Shown here one piece after another: positions 8,626 through 20,400 of a stretch of 64,000 bases of DNA (position 1 is its first letter; every line of letters starts with the position of its first letter). Source of the DNA: Bog-113 sp963752695 (GTDB lineage: Bacteria > Acidobacteriota > Terriglobia > Bryobacterales > Bryobacteraceae). Where the stretch lies: assembly GCA_963752695.1 (NCBI GenBank), contig CAVVZB010000002.1, positions 1,302,001-1,366,000 of the forward strand. The letters are read 5' to 3'. Both the position numbers and the translations under genes were made by a program. The notes beneath the pieces are model-generated. The model did not search any database. It was not told the DNA's origin and saw nothing but the letters and a program-made list of their open reading frames with translations.

Positions 8626-9633
8626 ATGATCTGCGGCTACTGCCAACATACGAACATCGAGGGTGATCACCGCTGCGGGCGGTGTGGACGCCGCCTAACA
8701 GGTACCGCCGGAACGGGGACAAGGATGATGGCTAGGGCGGCTGGCGCAAACGCGCTGGCGCTCGCGCCATTACCTGAACTGACGGCAATCGCGGGGTCGC
8801 GACAGAAGCCGATCTCGGCTCGTCCCGCAGACACCCGGGCGACTGAAATCTCAATGGATGCGGCGGCAACGCTGGACGGCCTTCCTCCTCGGCGGGGCAG
8901 AGCGGTCGATCAACCGTCGCTATTCGGCGCCGAGCTGCAGCCGAGGCTGATTCCGTTCGAGCGGCCGGGGAGCACGTCGGCTTCATCGAGCGCTGCCGGG
9001 GCTACTTCTTCTGCGACACCGGGGACTGTGCAGCCGATCGCACCCAGCCCAGTGAAAGCAGCGGCACGGCCTGCTTTGAGGCGAACGCCGCCGGTGGAAG
9101 ATCCCCAAGCGACGCTCGATTTTCTGCCGCCTCTCAGAACATCATCCCGGATATTGAAAACGAGTGCCGAAGCAGTGATCTTCTGCGATGCTGCGGTCGC
9201 CGGTCCGATCCACCGGGCGACAGCGGCCGCTTTAGATCTGATCATGATTGGCATTGCCTGCGGCACCGTATTGCTGACTTTCGAAATGGTGGGAAAGCCG
9301 GCGGAGTGTGATCGGCTCACGGTTCTGCTGCTGTGCGCAATGTGCGGAATGATTGCGCTGTTCTACGGTTCACTGTTCGCCATTGCGGGGTCGGTGACTC
9401 CCGGGATGCGCTGGACGCACCTACGCCTGATTACATTCGATGGATTCCCGCTAGACGGGCGGTGCCGTGGGCTGCGCTTCGCTGGCGCGTGGCTGAGTGT
9501 TCTTTCCGGTGGAATCGGATTGCTGTGGGCACTGCTCGACGAGGAAAATCTGACCTGGCACGACCACATCTCGAAAACGTTCCCCACGTTGAGAGAGTCT
9601 GAATCGAACGTCGTCAGGCAGCGGCGGGGATAG
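8626..9633 (+). CDS. RDD-family membrane protein with N-terminal zinc ribbon
   Basis: About 335 residues. The N-terminus is a CxxC-x(9)-CxxC zinc ribbon (CGYCQHTNIEGDHRCGRCG). A disordered linker rich in Ala, Pro, Ser and Thr follows (to about residue 190), and then an RDD domain with hydrophobic segments (LDLIMIGIACGTVLLTFEMV, LLLCAMCGMIALFYGSLFAI, GAWLSVLSGGIGLLWALL) and the family C-terminus TWHDHISKT. ATG 8626 is preferred over 8569 because it begins directly at the zinc ribbon. RDD proteins are inner-membrane proteins, some implicated in ion transport; the role here is unknown. It is convergent with the parvulin gene. Confidence 0.83.
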   Translation: MICGYCQHTNIEGDHRCGRCGRRLTGTAGTGTRMMARAAGANALALAPLPELTAIAGSRQKPISARPADTRATEISMDAAATLDGLPPRRGRAVDQPSLFGAELQPRLIPFERPGSTSASSSAAGATSSATPGTVQPIAPSPVKAAARPALRRTPPVEDPQATLDFLPPLRTSSRILKTSAEAVIFCDAAVAGPIHRATAAALDLIMIGIACGTVLLTFEMVGKPAECDRLTVLLLCAMCGMIALFYGSLFAIAGSVTPGMRWTHLRLITFDGFPLDGRCRGLRFAGAWLSVLSGGIGLLWALLDEENLTWHDHISKTFPTLRESESNVVRQRRG

Positions 9634-9663
9634 CAGCGCGGACCGAGTGAAGGGCCCGCGCTG
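9634..9663. terminator. hairpin between convergent genes
   Basis: CAGCGCGG (9634-9641) pairs perfectly with CCGCGCTG (9656-9663) around a 14-base loop, in the 45-base gap between the RDD gene and the parvulin gene. No clear T-run follows on either strand, so termination strength is uncertain. Confidence 0.45.
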
Positions 9664-9678
9664 TCTCAACTGAAGGAA

Positions 9679-10641
9679 TTACCTGGTTGCTGATGCGCCA
9701 GCTTTGAAGAAGTTTTCATCCATGGTGACATTGCCCTTGGCGCGGAGGTCGTCCATTTCCTTCTTGGCAACTTCTGGACGAATCTTGGCAACGATGTCCG
9801 GACGCGCCTGCTCCATCGTCTTGGTATCGCGGCTAATCACCTTAATGATGTGATAACCGAACACGGTCTTAACGGGGTCGCTAACCTTGCCGACAGGGAG
9901 AGAGAACGCAACCTGGTCGAACTCTTTCACCATCTGGCCGTGGGTAAACTGAGGCAACGGACCGCTGGTGTCGTCGGTCTCTTCTTTCTCGACCTTGGCA
10001 AAATCCTCGCCGGCCGCCAAGCGCTTTTGCACTTCTTTAGCTTTGACGAGCGCTTCTTCTTCGGTCAACTCTTTCTTCCCCTTACCTAATGGGACGGCGG
10101 AGCCTTTGAACCGGATAAGAATGTGGTCGGCTTTGACCGTCTCAAAATCGGCCTTGTGCTCATCGTAGTACTTCTGCACATCAGCATCGCTGATTTTCAT
10201 GTTGGCGAGCATGTCCTGAAAGAGAGCGCCAGCAAGGACCTGGTCCCTTTCGAACGCCAACTGCTGTTTCACGACTGGCCGGGCGTCCAGCCCTTGTCGC
10301 GAGGCTTCTTTGGCGGCAAGCTTAATCTGGATGATTTTCTCAACAAAGTCGTGACGCTGCGGTCCGCTGGCCATTTGTTGCACCTGGGGAGGAAAGGCCT
10401 TTACGAACTCGTCGAATTGGGCAGCTGTCATCTTGTCGCCACCCACATCGAGAACCACTTTGTTAGGATCGACGGGAGCGGCGATAGCCGAGTCTACGGG
10501 ACCCGCGGGCTTGGCGTTGCCGCCAGCCGGGGCCGAGGAAGTTTGGGAAGGTGTGGCAGGTTTCGGCGTTTGCGCGGAGATCAGGCCACTCGCGGCGAGT
10601 GCGCCACCTATGGTAAGAATTGAAACTGTGCTTCGGTTCAC
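9679..10641 (-). CDS. periplasmic peptidyl-prolyl isomerase, parvulin/SurA-PrsA type
   Basis: 320 residues. A signal peptide (VSILTIGGALAASGLISAQ) is followed by a Pro/Ala-rich linker, a helical SurA/PrsA-like N-terminal chaperone region (about 60-165, including MTAAQFDEFVKAFPPQVQQM), and a PpiC rotamase domain (about 168-275) with VKADHILIRFKG at its start and FGYHIIKVISRDT at its end. Parvulins isomerise prolyl bonds and assist folding of exported and outer-membrane proteins, and LptD is a known client of SurA in Enterobacteria. It is divergent from the response regulator gene with 58 bases between. Confidence 0.9.
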   Translation of the reverse strand: MNRSTVSILTIGGALAASGLISAQTPKPATPSQTSSAPAGGNAKPAGPVDSAIAAPVDPNKVVLDVGGDKMTAAQFDEFVKAFPPQVQQMASGPQRHDFVEKIIQIKLAAKEASRQGLDARPVVKQQLAFERDQVLAGALFQDMLANMKISDADVQKYYDEHKADFETVKADHILIRFKGSAVPLGKGKKELTEEEALVKAKEVQKRLAAGEDFAKVEKEETDDTSGPLPQFTHGQMVKEFDQVAFSLPVGKVSDPVKTVFGYHIIKVISRDTKTMEQARPDIVAKIRPEVAKKEMDDLRAKGNVTMDENFFKAGASATR

Positions 10642-10699
10642 TCATCTAGTTTAGCGTGGCCTAAAATGAATCCGCTTCGAGCGCATCTGACGAACTGAA

Positions 10700-11101
10700 A
10701 TGCTGGACCAATACCGCGGCACCGAAAGCATTCTTCTTGTGGATGACGAACCCGTCGTTCTGACGCTTGCACGTAAAATTCTGAGTCATTGCGGCTATCG
10801 GGTGCACGAGTTCGACGATCCGCTGAAAGCGCTGGATGAGAACCGGAACATCAGGGTGGACCTGGTCCTTACCGACGTAGTGATGCCGCACATCAGCGGT
10901 CCGGACCTGGTAAAACGAATCAAGGCGGAGCACCCGAAAATCCCCTGTGTCTTCATGTCGGGTTATGACGCGGCTCAGATTGCGGCAAAAGGAATCGATT
11001 CCGGTTGTGATTATTTAAGGAAGCCTTTTACGCCAGAAGATCTTGTCAAGAAAGTTCGAGCTGCGTTGGAAGAAAAGGCAAGCCAGGTAGAACCGAACTA
11101 A
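10700..11101 (+). CDS. single-domain response regulator (CheY-like)
   Basis: 133 residues forming just a receiver domain. Acidic pocket residues are in LLVDDEP (Asp15, Asp16), the phospho-acceptor is in VLTDVVMP (about Asp59), the switch Ser is in FMSGYD, and the conserved Lys is in LRKPF. No output domain follows. The histidine kinase is not in the window. The stop codon overlaps that of the convergent clpS gene by 4 bases. Confidence 0.93.
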   Translation: MLDQYRGTESILLVDDEPVVLTLARKILSHCGYRVHEFDDPLKALDENRNIRVDLVLTDVVMPHISGPDLVKRIKAEHPKIPCVFMSGYDAAQIAAKGIDSGCDYLRKPFTPEDLVKKVRAALEEKASQVEPN

Positions 11102-11436
11102 GTGCAGGCGTTGTCTGGCTCGACGATCGCGGACATGGAACCCTTGCTGCGGTCCAGACGCCAATCCGGCCCGTAGCCTTGCACCGAATCACGCGCATAT
11201 TCCGCTTCCCCGAGTTCACAAGTGATCAGGACGGTGCGGCCTTGTGTATCCACCTCGACGGCATGCCGATAAGCTTGCTGCACGCTGAAAACCAGGACGT
11301 TCTGAAGCATTTCGATCACGTAATCGTACGTGTGGTCATCGTCGTCGAGCAGAACAACGCGGTAAAGCGGCGTGGCCTGCCGTCGCTCGATCGGATTTTC
11401 CGTCGGGACCACGGTCGGCACTGTAATGGTTTGCGG
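11098..11436 (-). CDS. clpS: Clp protease adaptor ClpS
   Basis: N-end-rule adaptor that binds N-terminal hydrophobic residues of substrates and hands them to ClpA or ClpC. The core begins at PLYRVVLLDDDDHTYDYVIEML, which corresponds to the LHNDD..T..FV...L signature, followed by AYRHAVEVDTQGRTVLIT. The C-terminus (GPDWRLDRSKGSMSAIVEP) is longer than in E. coli ClpS. ATG 11436 is chosen; the frame remains open to a TTG at 11487, directly at the end of the upstream NIPSNAP gene, and neither start has a clear ribosome site. clpA/clpC is not in the window. Confidence 0.88.
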   Translation of the reverse strand, partial: PQTITVPTVVPTENPIERRQATPLYRVVLLDDDDHTYDYVIEMLQNVLVFSVQQAYRHAVEVDTQGRTVLITCELGEAEYARDSVQGYGPDWRLDRSKGSMSAIVEPDNACT

Positions 11437-11487
11437 CATCGATGAGGAAGAAGCCAGTGGCAAGCTTCTATTCAGCGATTTTACCAA

Positions 11488-12261
11488 TTAGCGGATTTGC
11501 GAAAACTCGGTCGGGTTCAGGAGGGAATTGCTGATTGTGGACACGATGTCAGCGTCGGAGTACCCGGGCTTATTTCGAAGCTTGGTGAACTCCGCGTCGG
11601 CAATGAACGACTTCCAGACGCGGTCGCGCGCGGCTAGGTCGTCGTAGCTGAGCATGTAGGTGAGGCTCGGCAGGTTGCGACCGAAGATGGATTCCGCAAA
11701 GAAGACCGGCATCATTCCTAGCCTCTTAAAGATACCGATTTCGCCGCCGTCGAACATTTCCAGCTTTGTGCGCAGGCTGGTCATGGAGTTAGATTCATAA
11801 GTCCGCAACTCGAAGATCCGGGACCGATGGGGATTCGACTCCGGAGGCGGCTCCAAAGCAGGCATGCCAGTGAAAGCATGGAGCAGCGTGGCCTCCATAC
11901 GGGTGAATGCGGGCTCGGACGAGTTGGCTTTGACGTACGCTTCACGGAACTCGGAATCCTGCATGAGGCGGTCAAAGGAACCGGCAGCCGCGGCAGGCGT
12001 GTCGAATGTAGAGAGCATCAGCACGGATGGCGATTGATCACCGATCATGGGCTGGAAGAAACCGACGGGACGCGGATCGACTCGCCGGGCGGCGGGCGCC
12101 CAATGATCTCTCAAAAAGCTCAACATGCGCGGCGCGTGGGGACCATTGCGCAAGAAGAACCATCGCAACTCGTAGTACTGGCGGGCAGGTGCGGCGCCCG
12201 AGCCGGATTGGCCGAGGAGGGGAGCGGCGAGAGTGGAGAGAAGCATTGTGCGGCGGTCCAT
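11488..12261 (-). CDS. secreted NIPSNAP-domain protein
   Basis: About 257 residues. MDRRTMLLSTLAAPLLGQ is a twin-arginine-like or Sec signal (DRRT then a hydrophobic run). Two ferredoxin-like NIPSNAP domains follow: YYELRWFFLRNGP...LRDHWAPAARRVDPRPVGFFQPMIG in the first half and IFELRTYESNS...LRTKLEMFDGGEIGIFKRLGMMPVFF in the second. Function in bacteria is unknown. ATG 12261 begins the signal peptide; the open frame upstream of it lies over the divergent DUF2339 gene and has no such support. Confidence 0.85.
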   Translation of the reverse strand: MDRRTMLLSTLAAPLLGQSGSGAAPARQYYELRWFFLRNGPHAPRMLSFLRDHWAPAARRVDPRPVGFFQPMIGDQSPSVLMLSTFDTPAAAAGSFDRLMQDSEFREAYVKANSSEPAFTRMEATLLHAFTGMPALEPPPESNPHRSRIFELRTYESNSMTSLRTKLEMFDGGEIGIFKRLGMMPVFFAESIFGRNLPSLTYMLSYDDLAARDRVWKSFIADAEFTKLRNKPGYSDADIVSTISNSLLNPTEFSQIR

Positions 12262-12396
12262 GATCTTCGCCGATTGTACCGGAAGCAGCGTTTGGTTCCG
12301 GATGGTTGGTTTCACCTGCGGTTCGCAGTGGCAGACAATGTTTAGCGGACGGGCGAGACAAATACGCAAGTTGTGAGCCGGGAGTGACCAATCACC

Positions 12397-14493
12397 GTGA
12401 GTGAAAAAGATTCGCCAGAGGCCTTCGAGCAGGTCCTTTCTCGGTTGGGCGAAATTGAGAAGCGGCTGGCCAAGTTGGAAAGCTTGGGTTTGGACAGCTT
12501 GGGCTACGCTTCGGCAGAGCGGAACTCCCGGCGCGAAGTGGAGCAAGAGCCCCTGTCGCTCCCAATAACGGAAACTGTTCGAGTCGAGGCGCCCGAGGCC
12601 ATCCCCTATCCGGTCGCCGCGCCACCAGTTCAGGAGTGGCGGCAGCCACACCTGGAAACACAGGTTGGCCTTACCTGGCTCAATCGGATCGGTGTTTTAA
12701 CGGTGGTGCTGGGCGTTGCCTTCTTCTTCAAATACGCGGCGGACCGTGGGCTAATTGGGGAAACAGGCCGCGTGCTTGTAGGAGTGGCGACGGCGCTCGC
12801 GGCGCTAGGGTTGGCCGAATGGATCTGGCGGCGCGGCCATCGCGTATACGCACAGGGCATTACGGCAGCCGGAGTGTCTATTCTTTATTTGTCCGCTTAT
12901 GTGGCGTTCAGCTTCTATCATTTGATCCCATTATTCGTGGCGCTGCTCAACATATGCTTGATTACGGTGGTCAGCGCGCTGCTCGCGCTTCGTTATGACT
13001 CGATTGCAATTTCGGCACTGGGGCTGATTGGCGGCTATCTTACTCCTCTTCTGATCAGCAATATTGGCAGTTACCCCTGGTTACTAATAGGCTATTTGTT
13101 GACACTTGAGGCCGGCGCGATGGCGCTGGTGAGACGAAAGACGTGGACCCGCCTGGAGCCGTTGATTGTAACCGGAACATCACTCGTGTTTTTGGCTTCC
13201 TGGTCCGCCATTGCGGATCACTTCAAGGCTCCTGCGACGGTTCTAGTTTTCCTTTCCTACGCGCTAGTCTGGCAATTCGCGACAAACAGAACTGTGATCA
13301 TCGCCCAGATCCTTGCAGCGGGAGCAACCGCGCTGATCTGGAGCGGACCTGCACCGACTTCAATCTGGTTGAACTTGCTTCTGGCCACCGCCGGTCTGGT
13401 TGCCGCCAGGCGGCAAAGCGCGGCAAGAATGCCGATCGCGTCATTCCTGGGCTTTCAAGCGGCCGTTGTATTCTGGCGATTACTCCTTATCGACGCTGCG
13501 CAGACCGCTGGATTACTTTCTCTTACCCTCGGGTTCTTGCTCTTTCTGGGATATGTGTCTTGGCAGTTCGCGAAGTTAGCTTCAGACGCCACAGGGCCGG
13601 GGCTGCAGCGTAATGAAGACGGGTTACTCGGCATTCTGGCTCTCAATGGCTTCCTCTACTTTGCCGTCTGTTACTCGATCCTAACTCCTGCTTATCACGA
13701 CTACCTTGGAGCTTTCGCAGGAGTGCTAGCTGCCATTCATCTACTTACAGCATGGCAATTGTGGAAAAGCCGTGGCGCGGATACGCCTGTCATGCTCGCG
13801 GTAGGAATCGCGATTGCGTTTCTCGCGCTAGCCATTCCTCTCACATTTTCCGAGTTCCGCATCACAATGTTTTGGGCAATCGAAGCTGCCACATTCACCT
13901 GGATTGCCCTCCGGACGAAGCACGCGCGTTTCGAAATTGCAGGATCGATTGTCTTCGCGCTGGCCGTTGCGCGATTACTCCTGATCGATAGCCGAATGTA
14001 TACGGAAGGCCAGCAACACTTGTTACTCGCAAACGCTCGCATGGCAACGTTTCTGATCACAGGCGTATGTCTTTGGCTCGGAGCCCGATGGATCTCCGAC
14101 AAACGACATGCTCTCGCGGTCTATGTCACAGGACACGTGGTCGTTCTCTGGGCGCTACTCGCGGAAATCGCGGATTGGTCTCGCAGAAGAGCAACCGATG
14201 AGACAGCCAGTCTTGGGATGCTGGTAGCGTCAGTCTTGCTGGCACTCTATGGGATCGCGCTTGTGGTGCTCGGTGTCGCGACCCGGTCGGTCATCAACCG
14301 CATCATCGGTTTGGTGCTTCTCGCTATAGTGGTGGTTAAGCTTTACGTTTACGACGTCTGGCAATTAGACCAGCAGTTCCGGATCGTGGCTTTCGTAGTG
14401 CTGGGGATTCTTCTCCTTACAGCGTCGTTTCTCTATTCCCGTTTTCGGTCTGTAGTGGGGAAACTGCTGGATAATCAGCCAGACGATCAGTGA
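12397..14493 (+). CDS. DUF2339 polytopic membrane protein
   Basis: 698 residues with a GTG start preceded by GGGAG. An N-terminal coiled coil (FEQVLSRLGEIEKRLAKLESL, residues 10-30) and a Pro-rich linker precede the conserved TWLNRIGVLTVVLGVAFFFKYAADRGLIGE segment, then about 18 or more hydrophobic helices to the C-terminus. This matches the DUF2339 family (predicted inner-membrane proteins, function unknown). Its 3' end overlaps the convergent giant secreted protein gene by 7 bases. Confidence 0.88.
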   Translation: MSEKDSPEAFEQVLSRLGEIEKRLAKLESLGLDSLGYASAERNSRREVEQEPLSLPITETVRVEAPEAIPYPVAAPPVQEWRQPHLETQVGLTWLNRIGVLTVVLGVAFFFKYAADRGLIGETGRVLVGVATALAALGLAEWIWRRGHRVYAQGITAAGVSILYLSAYVAFSFYHLIPLFVALLNICLITVVSALLALRYDSIAISALGLIGGYLTPLLISNIGSYPWLLIGYLLTLEAGAMALVRRKTWTRLEPLIVTGTSLVFLASWSAIADHFKAPATVLVFLSYALVWQFATNRTVIIAQILAAGATALIWSGPAPTSIWLNLLLATAGLVAARRQSAARMPIASFLGFQAAVVFWRLLLIDAAQTAGLLSLTLGFLLFLGYVSWQFAKLASDATGPGLQRNEDGLLGILALNGFLYFAVCYSILTPAYHDYLGAFAGVLAAIHLLTAWQLWKSRGADTPVMLAVGIAIAFLALAIPLTFSEFRITMFWAIEAATFTWIALRTKHARFEIAGSIVFALAVARLLLIDSRMYTEGQQHLLLANARMATFLITGVCLWLGARWISDKRHALAVYVTGHVVVLWALLAEIADWSRRRATDETASLGMLVASVLLALYGIALVVLGVATRSVINRIIGLVLLAIVVVKLYVYDVWQLDQQFRIVAFVVLGILLLTASFLYSRFRSVVGKLLDNQPDDQ

Positions 14494-17400
14494 ATGACCT
14501 CGATTACAGGCGTGGACGTGCTTGAAACGTCCAAGTTATCACCAGCATAGCTCGCAGTCAGAGAGTGACTTCCCGCGGGGAGTGTTGAAACATTTACTGA
14601 CGCGTGGCCGCCAGTTAACGCAACCGCCCCGATGACAGTAGATCCACTTTTAAATGTAACTGTGCCGGTAGCCGTTGCAGGAGAGACGGTAGCCGACAAA
14701 GTCACTGTTTGGCCGACGTTCGCAGGATTTGGAGATGGAGCAAGAGTGGTGGTAGTCAGATCCTTCTGGATCACTTCAATAAGCACAGCAGACACACTCG
14801 GAGCGTCCCCCGCGTCTCCGCCGTATGTCGCGGTCAAAGAGTTAGACCCGACCGCCATCTTGTTGACGACGAAGGTGGCAACGCCGCCCTGCAGAGTACC
14901 GCTCCCGATGGGTGAAGTGCCGTTCTTGAAGGTAATTGAGCCGGTGGGCGTAGGCGGCGAAATAGTTGCGGTGAGCACGACTGTCTGGCCATAGTTAGCC
15001 GGATTGAGAGAAGACGTAAGCGACAGACCCGTCGCAGCCTTGGTCACAGTCTGAGTGATGGCGGGAGAGGCACTCGGAGATAGGTTTGAATTTCCGTTAT
15101 ATACAGCAACCAGGTGGTGTGTACCCGCGGTAAAGGCCGATGTAGTATACATGGCAACTCCGCCGTTCACACTGCTCGACCCAAGGGTGGAATTACCGTC
15201 CTTGAACACAATGGTGCCGGTTGCGAAGGATGGCAGTACAGTAGCGATTACTGTTACCGATTGTCCTACAAGGGACGGGTTCGCCGATGAGACAAGAGTT
15301 ACCGAGGAATTTGCTTTGGTAATCGTCTGGACGAGCACTCCGGAGGAACTGGTTGTGTTGTTTGGATTGCCACTGTAAACCGCGGTAAGCGAATGCGTCC
15401 CGACGGAGAGCATCGAAGCGGTCAGCGATGCGGTTCCCCCGCCCACTGCTTCCATTCCGATAGCCGCGGAACCATCGAAGAAGGTTAGTGACCCTGTAGC
15501 CGTCGCTGGCGAAACTGTTGCGGTCAGTATCAAGGCGCTCCCATACGCTGATGGATTCACCGAGGTGGAAAGGGCCGTCACCGTGGAAGCTTGATTTACA
15601 ACCTCGACCAAGACAGCGGAGTTGCTGCTAGCGTCGTTGCCATCCCCGGAGTAGCTTACGGCGAGCGAGTGAGATCCTGCAGGCAAGTTAGAAATCCCGA
15701 GGGTCGCAACTCCGGAAACTACAGATACCGTTCCTATTTTGGTTGCACCATCGGTGAAGGTTACCAAGCCAGTCGCAGTGGTCGGAGTGAGCGTCGCGCT
15801 GAGTATTATCGGCTGAGCGTAGACTGCCGGATTGGCCGAGGCGGTTAGCGCTGTCGCTGTGTTTAATTGAGTCGCTCGCCCGAGAAGAACGCTCATAGCG
15901 GCGGCGCCGGTGTTCGCGGTCACCAGATCGGCCCGTCCGTCGCTGTTCAATTCGCTGACGGCCAGAGACAATGGACTGCCGCCGACAGGATAGGGCGTCG
16001 CGGTTCGAAATGTGCCGTCCCCATTTCCTAGCAGCAGGGACACCGTGTTGTCGGCCTGGTTCGCGACTGCGACGTCAAGATAACCGTCGCCATTGAAGTC
16101 GCCGCTTTTGATTGCGCCTGGGACCGCTCCGACTGAGTAACTGACGCCGGACTGAAAGCTGCCGTCTCCATTGCCGAGGAGTATTGTCACCGAATTAGAA
16201 CTCGGGTTCGTCACGGCGAGATCGGGCCGCCCATCGCCATTCCAATCCTCAATAGCCAGCGCAGCAGGATTAGTTCCAGAGATGTAAGACGTACCCGATT
16301 GGAACGTGCCATCGCCGTTGCCTATAAAAATCCTGACGGAGTTACCATTGCTGTTTGTAAGCGCGAGATCCGGCTTACCGTCGCCATTGAGATCGCCGAC
16401 ACTAACGCTATATCCAGGCGCGGCTGCCAAGACAGTGGCCGCCTTGAAGGTACCATCCCCGTTTCCAAGGAGCACATAAAGGGAACTAGAAGTGCTGTCT
16501 GACACGGCCAGATCAGGCGTCCCGTCGCCGTCGAAGTCGGCGATCGCAATTGCCGAGGGGCTTGGACCTACAGCAGTGGTTATAGAAGTTTGAAAGGAAC
16601 CGTCACCGTTGCCTAGAAGTGTACTGATGGTACCGTCAGCCGAATTCGCGACAACCAAGTCGATCTTACCGTCTTTATTCAGATCTCCTGCGCTGACCCA
16701 AACTGGACTTGCTCCTACAACGCTGCTCATCGGTGTTTGAAACGTTGCATCGCCGTTGCCGAGCAGCACGTTCAAGGTAGAACCATTCTGACTGGTGAGG
16801 GCGAGATCAGCTTTCCCGTCGCCGTTGAAATCGGCGGCAGCAACAGAATCGTAAGCCACTCCGTTCGCCGAATTCAGCACGGGCTGGAAACCGTCGGCTA
16901 GCAGGTTGGTGACCGGCTCGATTAGGGGCCCCGATTCGCTCGCGAGGTCAAGCAAGTCGCCGGTGTAGCGCGCCTCGAGAGTTCGGCTGCCCGCCGTCAG
17001 GGCGCTGGTCGTGAACAATGCCTGGCCGTTCAGAACCGGAGCACTTCCCAGAATTACGGCTTCATCGTAGAACGTCACTGTGCCGGTGGCGCTTGGCGGG
17101 ACAATGGAGGCGCTGAGAGTTAGGGTCTGGCCGAGCACCGTAGCCTTAGGTGTAGCCACGAGCGCGATGGAGGTTGAGCTCGTGACGCTTTGTAGGACGG
17201 GGGCCGAAGTACTCGGGGCGTCAGTAGCGTCACCTGCATAGAACGCGGTAAGCACGTGCGATCCACCGGTGAGGGTCGACAAACTAAGAGCTGTAGTCCC
17301 ATTTACCAACGCACCTGACCCGATCACGGCACCTCCGTCAAGGAAAGTAACAGTTCCGGAAGCCGCCGCAGGGATCACCGAGGCAGTGAATGTGACGCTT

Positions 17401-20400
17401 TGACCGGCGGTCGACGGATTCAGCCCGGAAACCAATGTGGTTGCGGTGGGCGTTTGGTTGGCTCCTAGTAGTACAGCGACGCTCGTCGCGCCAGTGTTCA
17501 CTACCACCAAGTCGGTTTTACCATCGCCATTGAACTCACCCGAGACAATCGAGACGGGCACGGAATTAGCCATCGCACTGCTACCCATCCGGAACGTGCC
17601 GTCCCCATTTCCGAGTAATATTGAGATACTCGCGTTGGCCGCGCCAGCTACAGCCAAGTCGGTCTTTCCATCGCCGTTGAAGTCCGCGGTAGTGAGCGCA
17701 CCACCCCCGCCGATCGCGCCGGTATAAGTCAACGCGGACTGAAAGGTTCCATCCCCGTTTCCGAGTAGCACGAGGATCGTGTTATCCGTGGATTTGATGA
17801 CTAAGTCAGACTTACCATCCACGTTGCAATCGGTGGTAAGAATGGATTGGGCCGGACTGGCGAGGGTGAGTACTAACTCCGAGGCAAACGTTCCATCGCC
17901 TTTACCAATCAACAGGCTGACCGTTCCGTCTGAGTTGGCGCTGGCCAGGTCGGCAACGCCGTCTGCATTGAGGTCGCCAATGGCGGATTGGACGGGCCGG
18001 CCCCCTGTTCCGTAGAAGGCGGCCGGCTGGAACGTGCCGTCTCCGTTGCCTAGCGCCACGCCGAAACTACCACAGGCTGTGTTGGTCCACGCCAGATCGG
18101 CATTACCGTCAGAGTTAAAGTCACCTACGTGGACGGTAGAGGAACCGTTCCCCGCTGAGACTGTCAGCGCAGACTGGAAGGTACCATCCCCATTTCCAAG
18201 CATGACCTGGATTGTCCCGTTCTGGCCGGCTACAATCAGGTCGGTCCTACCATCGTTATTGAAATCACCGAGTGCTAAGGCTGTGGCGTTACTTCCGGGC
18301 GCGACATAGGTTGCTGCCTGGAACGTGCCGTCACCATTACCGAGTAGTACAGCAACATTTCCCGGTCCGGAGTTTGCTATTACAAGATCGCGATTGCCGT
18401 CGCCGTTTACATCCCCGATCACTATCGCTACAGGCATACTTAACCCGGCGAAGTTGAGTGCTGGTTGAAAACCGTTGGCGAGTTGAGCGGTTATCGTTTC
18501 GCCTAGCGTGACGGAAGAGCTAGGTAGATCTGTCAGATCGCCGTTATATCGCGACCTGATTGTGCGCACGCCAGAGCTAAGGAGTCCGGCCTTGAGCGTT
18601 GCCTGGCCACCTGCGAGCGAGGTGGTCCCAAGCATCGTAATGCCATCATAGAAGCCAACGGTACCACTCGCGCTCGGAGGCACAACGTTTGCCGTAAAGC
18701 TCACGTTCTGCCCATAGATCGCTGGATTAGCTGATGACGTTAAAGTGATGGTTGTCGGCGCGTTTACCAGTTGCGTGACTAGGGCGGAGCTACTTGGTGA
18801 ATCATTTGGATCGCCTGAGTAGGTCGCGTTTAGCGCGTGGACACCCGCATTGAACGCTGTAGAAAACAAAGCGGAGCCTTGAGTGACATTCACTGTCGCA
18901 AGGGTGACGCCGCCGTCTGAAAAAGTCACTGTCCCGCCTGCTGTTACGGGACTGACGACAGCACTCAGCAGGACGTTCTGGCCAGCGGGTGAGGGATTCG
19001 GGCTAGTGTTCAGTGCCGTTGTTGTCGTTGCTATTAGCGGGTTAATGACTTGAACGACAGCAGCCGAGTTGCTTCCCTTATCGTTCCTGTCACCGCCATA
19101 CGTTGCTGTCAGCGTGTGCTGCCCTAAAGTCAGAGTAGAAGTTACAAAGCTAGTAGCACCGCCTGACAGGATGCCGCTCCCCAGAGTGTTCAGTCCATCG
19201 AAAACCGTCACGGTTCCCGTCGCGGAAGGTGGGGTCACGTTGACGGTCAGAGTCACGCTTTGGCCCACAATCGCGGGATTTACTGAAGTGATGAGCGCCG
19301 TAGTTGTGACGACGGGTGGTGGGGGCAGGGTAAACGAGTAGAACCTATTGCTCGCGGTTCCGAGCGGTGAACTTGCTGGAAAGTTATGGTAGCCGCTGCC
19401 CCAGAAGAGCATGCCGCCGATGATTGCGGGCGCGGCGTTCACTGTTCCGGCAGCCTGGAATGTCCATAGCGTGTTCCCGGAACTAGCGTCAAGCGCGAAC
19501 ATCAGTCCGGCTGTATCAGCGCAATACATAACGCCATTGGCAACCGTCACCGGCCCAAGAGCCAGAGAAGGCGCTCCTGTACGAATCGGGTCCAGCCCGG
19601 GGTCAGGCACCTGCCAGAGAAACTTACCGGTACCAGCATCGAGAGCCGCCCACGATCCACCGGCCCACGACATTCCGGAAGGCTGTAATAGGTAGGGAGC
19701 TCGCCGATAATTTGACATCGCTACGTAGATCCGTTGCTGGTCCGTGGCGGTGCCCCACTCAATGCCGCCTAGTATCCCGCCCGGACCTACGGTCTGCTTC
19801 CAGACGACCGATCCGTTAGCTGGATTTAGAGCCCAGTAAACGCCGCTCTTCTGGCCGGCCCCGACTAAGTCAGTAGCAACGCCGTTGATGTTAACCGTAA
19901 AGAAATTGGCGCCCGAGCCAAAGTCGAAGTCCGGACCCTTTGGTTGCGAACACGTGTTGCCGTTGGTTAAACACGCCCCGATCCAGGCGTCCGTCGAAGA
20001 ACAGCGAAGAGCCCACTTGACCACGCCCGTGGTCAAATCAAGCGCTACTATGGAGTCCTCATAATTTGTCGGATCCTGGCAGGCCAGAACTGCGGCCGGG
20101 TTATTTCCAGCGGCCACTTCGCATGTCTGAACTGACTTCGGCACCGTGTAGTTATTTCCTGTCGTGATATAGATCTGATTACGACTAAGATCGATGGCCG
20201 GCGTACTTGACCAGATTGCGCCTCCAGAATAGCTGGGGGGCACCATGTACGTCCGCCACAGTATCTGTCCAGTAGCCTCCGCTATCGCCACCAGGCTTCC
20301 CCGGAAATCAGGGTTCGTCACGCTTTCCTGCCCCGACGATATGCCAATGTAGATTACCCCGTTGTAAATGGCCGGAGATGCGGTGATCACCGCCAACAGG